Source: Pseudaeromonas sharmana
Lineage (GTDB): Bacteria; Pseudomonadota; Gammaproteobacteria; Enterobacterales; Aeromonadaceae
Reading direction: 5' to 3'
DNA: 64,000 nucleotides
Assembly (NCBI RefSeq): GCF_042649925.1
Contig: NZ_JBHSAF010000006.1
Location: 62,001 to 126,000, forward strand
Below the pieces are notes generated by a model. The model did no database searches and was not told the origin of the DNA. It worked only from the letters and a program-made list of their open reading frames with translations. Of the stretch, positions 60,624 to 64,000 are shown piece after piece (position 1 is the first letter of the stretch; every line of letters begins with the position of its first letter). The position numbers were made by a program, and so were the translations under genes.

Positions 60624-61301
60624 ATGTCATTAACAGAGAACGACTGGCAAGCCATCTTGCTGACGTTAAAGCTGGCTGCTCTTGTCACCCTGATTTTGCT
60701 GATACTGGCAACGCCACTGGCGTGGTGGTTAGCCAGAACGGCTTGTTGGCTCAAGAGGCCTATCGGAGCCGTGGTGTCCTTACCTCTGGTGCTGCCACCG
60801 TCAGTCTTGGGTTTTTATTTGCTATTGGCGATGGGGCCGCAGGGCATTGTCGGACAACTGCTGGCGGAGTTCGGAATTGGTCCTCTGCCGTTTACTTTTG
60901 CCGGATTGGTGTTTGCCTCCGTGTTCTATTCACTACCGTTCATGGTTCAACCGATACAGAACGCATTTGAAGCGATCGGTGATGGACCTCTTGAGGCGGC
61001 GGCGACGTTGCGAGCCTCACCGCTGGATCGCTTCTTTACCATAGCGATACCATTGGCATTTCCAGGGTTTATCACCGCCAGCATTCTGACCTTCGCCCAC
61101 ACGATTGGTGAATTTGGTGTAGTGCTGATGATCGGCGGCAACTTGCCGGGCGTCACTCGGGTTGCATCAGTACAAATTTATGACCATGTCGAAGCCATGG
61201 AATATGCCGATGCCCATCGTCTGGCGGCCGTCATGTTGGTGTTTTCCTTTCTTGTCCTACTGGGTCTGCACCTGGGACGTTCTGAGAAACCTCGGAGGTA
61301 A
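60624..61301 (+). CDS. modB: Molybdate ABC transporter permease ModB
   Basis: A 225-residue inner-membrane permease with about five helices. The family segments PLVLPPSVLGFYLLLAMGPQ and SVFYSLPFMVQPIQNAFEAI are present, and the EAA loop LEAAATLRASPLDRFFTIAI contacts the ATPase ModC. IGEFGVVLMIGGNLPGVTRV follows. A GAGGG site precedes ATG 60624. It is followed by modC two bases later. Confidence 0.95.
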   Translation: MSLTENDWQAILLTLKLAALVTLILLILATPLAWWLARTACWLKRPIGAVVSLPLVLPPSVLGFYLLLAMGPQGIVGQLLAEFGIGPLPFTFAGLVFASVFYSLPFMVQPIQNAFEAIGDGPLEAAATLRASPLDRFFTIAIPLAFPGFITASILTFAHTIGEFGVVLMIGGNLPGVTRVASVQIYDHVEAMEYADAHRLAAVMLVFSFLVLLGLHLGRSEKPRR

Positions 61302-61303
61302 TC

Positions 61304-62383
61304 ATGGGTACAAACGCAATGATTTATGCCCGGTTTGCCAAGTCATGGTCCGGGTTTTCATTGAATGTCGATTTGCAATTGCCCGGCGTTGGCGTGACAG
61401 CCCTATTTGGTCACTCCGGCTCGGGGAAAACCACCCTGCTGCGCTGTCTGGCTGGATTGGGTTCCCTCCCTCTGGGGATGTGTCAATTCAAGGGTGAGGT
61501 CTGGCAAGACGAGAACACTTACCTGCCATCGCATAAGCGTCCGATAGGGTATGTCTTTCAGGATGCCAATTTATTTCCGCATTTGAGCGTACTGAAGAAC
61601 CTGAAATATGGGCAAGCCAGAAGCCAACAGGGGAAGATAGCCAGTTTGGAGCAAGCGATTGGCTTGCTGGGTATTGAACATTTGTTGCAACGTAAACCCG
61701 GTGAACTCTCGGGCGGAGAAAAACAGCGGGTCGGTATTGCTCGGGCCTTGGCGGTGAATCCCCGGTTATTGTTAATGGATGAACCGTTGGCAGCGCTGGA
61801 CTTGGCGCGTAAGCAGGAGATCCTACCCTATCTGGAAAATCTCCATGGTGAATTGAAAATTCCCATCCTGTATGTCAGCCACTCACCCGATGAAGTTGCC
61901 CGGTTAGCGGATCATATCGTCGTCATGGCAGATGGACGGGCTTTGGCGCAAGGACCATTGGTTGAGACCCTGTCGCGGATTGATTTACCCATCCGGCTTG
62001 GTGAAGAGGCTGGGGTTGTGCTGGAAGGAGAAATCAGCCAACGGGATCAGACGTGGTCACTGATGCAAGTGGCATTTCCTGGCGGATCGCTGTGGGCAAA
62101 AGATATTGGTCATCCTGTGGGTCACAAGGCCCGGATACGGGTTCTAGCCCGAGATGTCAGTATCTCGTTACAGCAACAGCACGATACCAGTATCCAGAAT
62201 CATTTCCATGGCATAGTCGATAGCATCCAGATTGATGAACATCCGGGGTTAACCTTGGTGAGGGTCTGTGTGGGAACGGCGATTTTGATTGCCAGGCTAA
62301 CGACTCGAGCAGCTCATGAACTACAGATCACCAGTGGTAAACAGGTATGGTTACAAGTCAAATCAGTGGCACTGGTTGAGTGA
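61304..62383 (+). CDS. modC: Molybdate ABC transporter ATP-binding protein ModC
   Basis: A 359-residue ABC ATPase. Walker A is FGHSGSGKTTLLRCLAGL, the signature is LSGGEKQRVGIARALAVNP, and Walker B is LLLMDEPLAALDLARK, followed by the switch histidine in LYVSHSPDEVARLADHIV. The C-terminal half has a Mop-like domain that binds molybdate and regulates transport. GGAGGT stands four bases before ATG 61304, two bases after modB. Confidence 0.96.
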   Translation: MGTNAMIYARFAKSWSGFSLNVDLQLPGVGVTALFGHSGSGKTTLLRCLAGLGSLPLGMCQFKGEVWQDENTYLPSHKRPIGYVFQDANLFPHLSVLKNLKYGQARSQQGKIASLEQAIGLLGIEHLLQRKPGELSGGEKQRVGIARALAVNPRLLLMDEPLAALDLARKQEILPYLENLHGELKIPILYVSHSPDEVARLADHIVVMADGRALAQGPLVETLSRIDLPIRLGEEAGVVLEGEISQRDQTWSLMQVAFPGGSLWAKDIGHPVGHKARIRVLARDVSISLQQQHDTSIQNHFHGIVDSIQIDEHPGLTLVRVCVGTAILIARLTTRAAHELQITSGKQVWLQVKSVALVE

Positions 62384-62431
62384 TTTCAGTCAGGATATGA
62401 TGCACTGAGGCTCATTGTTTATGGCGGCTAT

Positions 62432-62815
62432 ATGGCTAATTCTGTCCTCATGATCAGCATCGGTGCATCTTGTGGAGCAGTGTTAAGATGGCTGCTTGGG
62501 CTGGCACTAAATGCGCTCTTCCCCACAATACCGCCCGGCACCCTGATAGCCAATTTATTGGGGTGCTATCTTATCGGTATAGCCCTTTCGTTTTTCGCTC
62601 TTAATCCTAATACTGATATGGTGTGGCGACTGCTGATCATTACCGGTTTTCTGGGAGGACTGACGACGTTTTCTACTTTCTCGGCTGAAGTGAGTTCCTT
62701 ATTACAACAAGGCCGATGGCTTTGGGTCTGTGCATCGGTATCTGCACATGTTTTAGGCTCTCTCGCCATGACATTACTTGGTATAGCAACCGTCTCTCTT
62801 TTTCATCGAATGTGA
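62432..62815 (+). CDS. crcB: Fluoride ion channel FluC (CrcB)
   Basis: A 127-residue membrane protein with four helices. The family motifs GASCGAVLRWLLG, PPGTLIANLLGCYLIGI and GFLGGLTTFSTFSAEV, with the Phe residues and central Asn of the fluoride pore, are all present. It forms a dual-topology dimer that lets toxic fluoride leave the cell. No fluoride riboswitch signature was recognised upstream. It follows modC by 48 bases and precedes a DUF190 gene, a common pairing. Confidence 0.93.
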   Translation: MANSVLMISIGASCGAVLRWLLGLALNALFPTIPPGTLIANLLGCYLIGIALSFFALNPNTDMVWRLLIITGFLGGLTTFSTFSAEVSSLLQQGRWLWVCASVSAHVLGSLAMTLLGIATVSLFHRM

Positions 62816-62828
62816 TAGGAGGTGCTAC

Positions 62829-63149
62829 ATGCAGGGATACAAACTGTCTTTTTTTACCCAACAAGATCGTCGAGTGCATGGTCAGTCTGTCGCTCAGTGG
62901 ATTATCGAGGCCGCCAGGAATCTCGGCGTTAGAGGTGCCACCATGTTTGCCGCCAGTGAAGGGTTTGGTCACGATCACAAATTGCATTCGATTCATTTTT
63001 TTGAACTGAGTGACCAACCATTAGAAGTGACTCTGGCCGTCACACCAGACGAAGCAGAATCCATATTCAACATGTTGAAAAATAATAATATTGATGTTTT
63101 TTATACGCTGACACCTATTGAGTTTGGAATGGTCAGCGAGCGCATCTAA
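62829..63149 (+). CDS. DUF190 family protein
   Basis: A 106-residue protein of the DUF190 family, which has a ferredoxin/PII-like fold. Typical features are YKLSFFTQQDRRVHGQSVAQ at the start, GVRGATMFAASEGFGHDHKL and a C-terminal NNIDVFYTLTPIEFG. A strong AGGAGG site precedes ATG 62829. DUF190 genes often accompany fluoride channels, and a link to ion or nucleotide sensing has been suggested. No biochemical function is assigned here. Confidence 0.9.
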   Translation: MQGYKLSFFTQQDRRVHGQSVAQWIIEAARNLGVRGATMFAASEGFGHDHKLHSIHFFELSDQPLEVTLAVTPDEAESIFNMLKNNNIDVFYTLTPIEFGMVSERI

Positions 63150-63405
63150 GTTCGTTGCAATAGCATTCCTCATCCAAAACGGATCCTCTTTCATTCCCCG
63201 CAGTACATGGTGACAACCTGTTCTTCACGCTAACCAACCAACCGAATTTTCACGCAAGAATGGAAGATTTGTCATCCAGACTGAGTCCTAGGCTTCATCT
63301 CAACCGGCGGTGGTGAACGGTTTGAATGTGTGATGCATATCCAGATTTTTTATGTGGTTTTTCTGCTAGGTTCAGGGTTCGACCAACACGAAGGAAGCTG
63401 GACAC

Positions 63406-64000
63406 ATGATTCAGACACATGAAATCGAGCAGATGTGTGTGGTGGCCAAGGGCCCCAACCACGGCCCGGCCCCCATACCGCAAGAGGGGCAATGGATTAA
63501 GGTCAAGGAGGTCAGCGATGTCTCCGGCCTGACTCACGGCGTGGGCTGGTGCGCACCGCAGCAGGGCGCCTGCAAGCTGACACTTAATGTGAAGCAGGGG
63601 ATCATTCAAGAGGCGCTGGTTGAAACCATCGGTTGTACTGGGATGACCCATTCGGCAGCCATGGCGGCGGAAATCCTGCCGGGCAAGACCATTCTGGAAG
63701 CACTGAATACCGATCTGGTCTGTGATGCTATTAATGTCGCCATGCGTGAGCTCTTTTTGCAAATCGTCTATGGCCGTAGTCAGACGGCCTTTTCCGAAGG
63801 CGGGCTCCCCATCGGCGCGGGTCTGGAGGATCTGGGCAAAGGGTTGCGTAGCGTGACAGGAACTATGTATGGTACCAGCGCCAAAGGCGCTCGCTATCTG
63901 GAGATGGCCGAGGGTTATGTCACCAAGCTGGCATTGGATAGCGACAACGAGATCATCGGATACCAGTTCGTCCAGTTGGGGGTGATGATGGATCAGATCG
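63406..64000 (+). CDS. NifU-like iron-sulfur cluster scaffold protein of the anaerobe (GGGtGRT-linked) type, 5' part
   Basis: The first 198 codons of a gene that runs past the right edge. The protein begins MIQTHEIEQMCVVAKGPNHG and has LTHGVGWCAPQQGACKLTLN, ETIGCTGMTHSAAMAAEILP and VCDAINVAMRELFLQIVYGR, with conserved cysteines of a NifU/IscU-type scaffold. I recall very similar proteins in clostridia and other anaerobes, usually followed by a gene named GGGtGRT protein after its motif. An AAGGAAG site precedes ATG 63406. It is the first gene after a 256-base gap and is rarely seen in gammaproteobacteria. Confidence 0.8.
   Translation, partial: MIQTHEIEQMCVVAKGPNHGPAPIPQEGQWIKVKEVSDVSGLTHGVGWCAPQQGACKLTLNVKQGIIQEALVETIGCTGMTHSAAMAAEILPGKTILEALNTDLVCDAINVAMRELFLQIVYGRSQTAFSEGGLPIGAGLEDLGKGLRSVTGTMYGTSAKGARYLEMAEGYVTKLALDSDNEIIGYQFVQLGVMMDQI

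Noticed and set aside
62384..62431. Possible fluoride riboswitch before crcB
   Set aside because: The 48-base gap is too short and shows none of the conserved fluoride-riboswitch sequence that I know.
1..64000. CRISPR arrays, insertion sequences or prophage genes
   Set aside because: No regularly spaced short repeats, transposase or phage structural genes were recognised on either strand.

Overview
The window is a long stretch of conserved gammaproteobacterial core chromosome. The gene orders rpoE-rseABC-lepA-lepB-rnc-era-recO-pdxJ, rlmD-relA-mazG-pyrG-eno-ftsB-ispDF-truD-surE-pcm-yqaA-nlpD-rpoS and pncC-recA-recX-alaS-csrA-tRNA, together with a sodium-pump oxaloacetate decarboxylase (oadGAB), a NspS/MbaA-like polyamine-c-di-GMP pair and ToxR/ToxS-like membrane proteins, suggest a relative of the Aeromonadales/Vibrionales (an Aeromonas/Tolumonas-type facultative anaerobe). 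That assignment is inference from gene order and protein resemblance. No insertion sequence, prophage, CRISPR array or rRNA was seen.

Layout. 1-5.8 kb: end of an Lrp-family regulator, a Nudix hydrolase, a lipoprotein, an HD hydrolase, then a periplasmic polyamine-binding-like protein one base ahead of a membrane GGDEF-EAL enzyme whose coding sequence is visibly AT-rich. 5.8-11.9 kb: dusA, an orphan CheX-type phosphatase, yjbQ-alr-dnaB and a Tim44-domain membrane protein. 12-15.7 kb: oadGAB and four tRNA genes (three identical Arg genes in 103-bp tandem units, then Ser). 15.9-24.1 kb: csrA, alaS, recX, recA with a LexA box, pncC and divergent mutS. 24.2-38.4 kb: one long minus-strand series from rlmD and relA to rpoS. 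38.5-50 kb: barA (plus), then the minus-strand rpoE-to-pdxJ series, read from a promoter that matches the sigma-E consensus. 50-58.4 kb: nadB, a small BamE-like protein, a ToxR-sensor-like/ToxS-like pair without a DNA-binding domain, ecotin, the three AmmeMemoRadiSam genes, and a YbaL-type antiporter behind a hairpin-rich leader. 58.4-64 kb: tRNA-Phe with a decayed partial copy of itself, a gene-poor stretch, a molybdate ABC operon carrying a TauE/SafE permease, fluC-DUF190, and the start of an anaerobe-type NifU-like scaffold gene that runs off the right edge.

How the genes fit together. Envelope stress (rpoE/rseABC), stationary phase (rpoS, nlpD, pcm, surE), stringent response (relA, mazG) and the BarA-CsrA regulatory axis are all present. 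The most unusual items are the ToxR-like sensor with no wing-helix domain, the polyamine/c-di-GMP module, the AmmeMemoRadiSam set, the mod operon with an embedded permease beside a NifU-like gene, a six-codon upstream reading frame that overlaps the barA start, and the structured ybaL leader. The ToxR-type pair is the best candidate for an undescribed system. Coding boundaries are well supported for most core genes. Functions of accessory genes rest on motif recognition from memory, without any database search.
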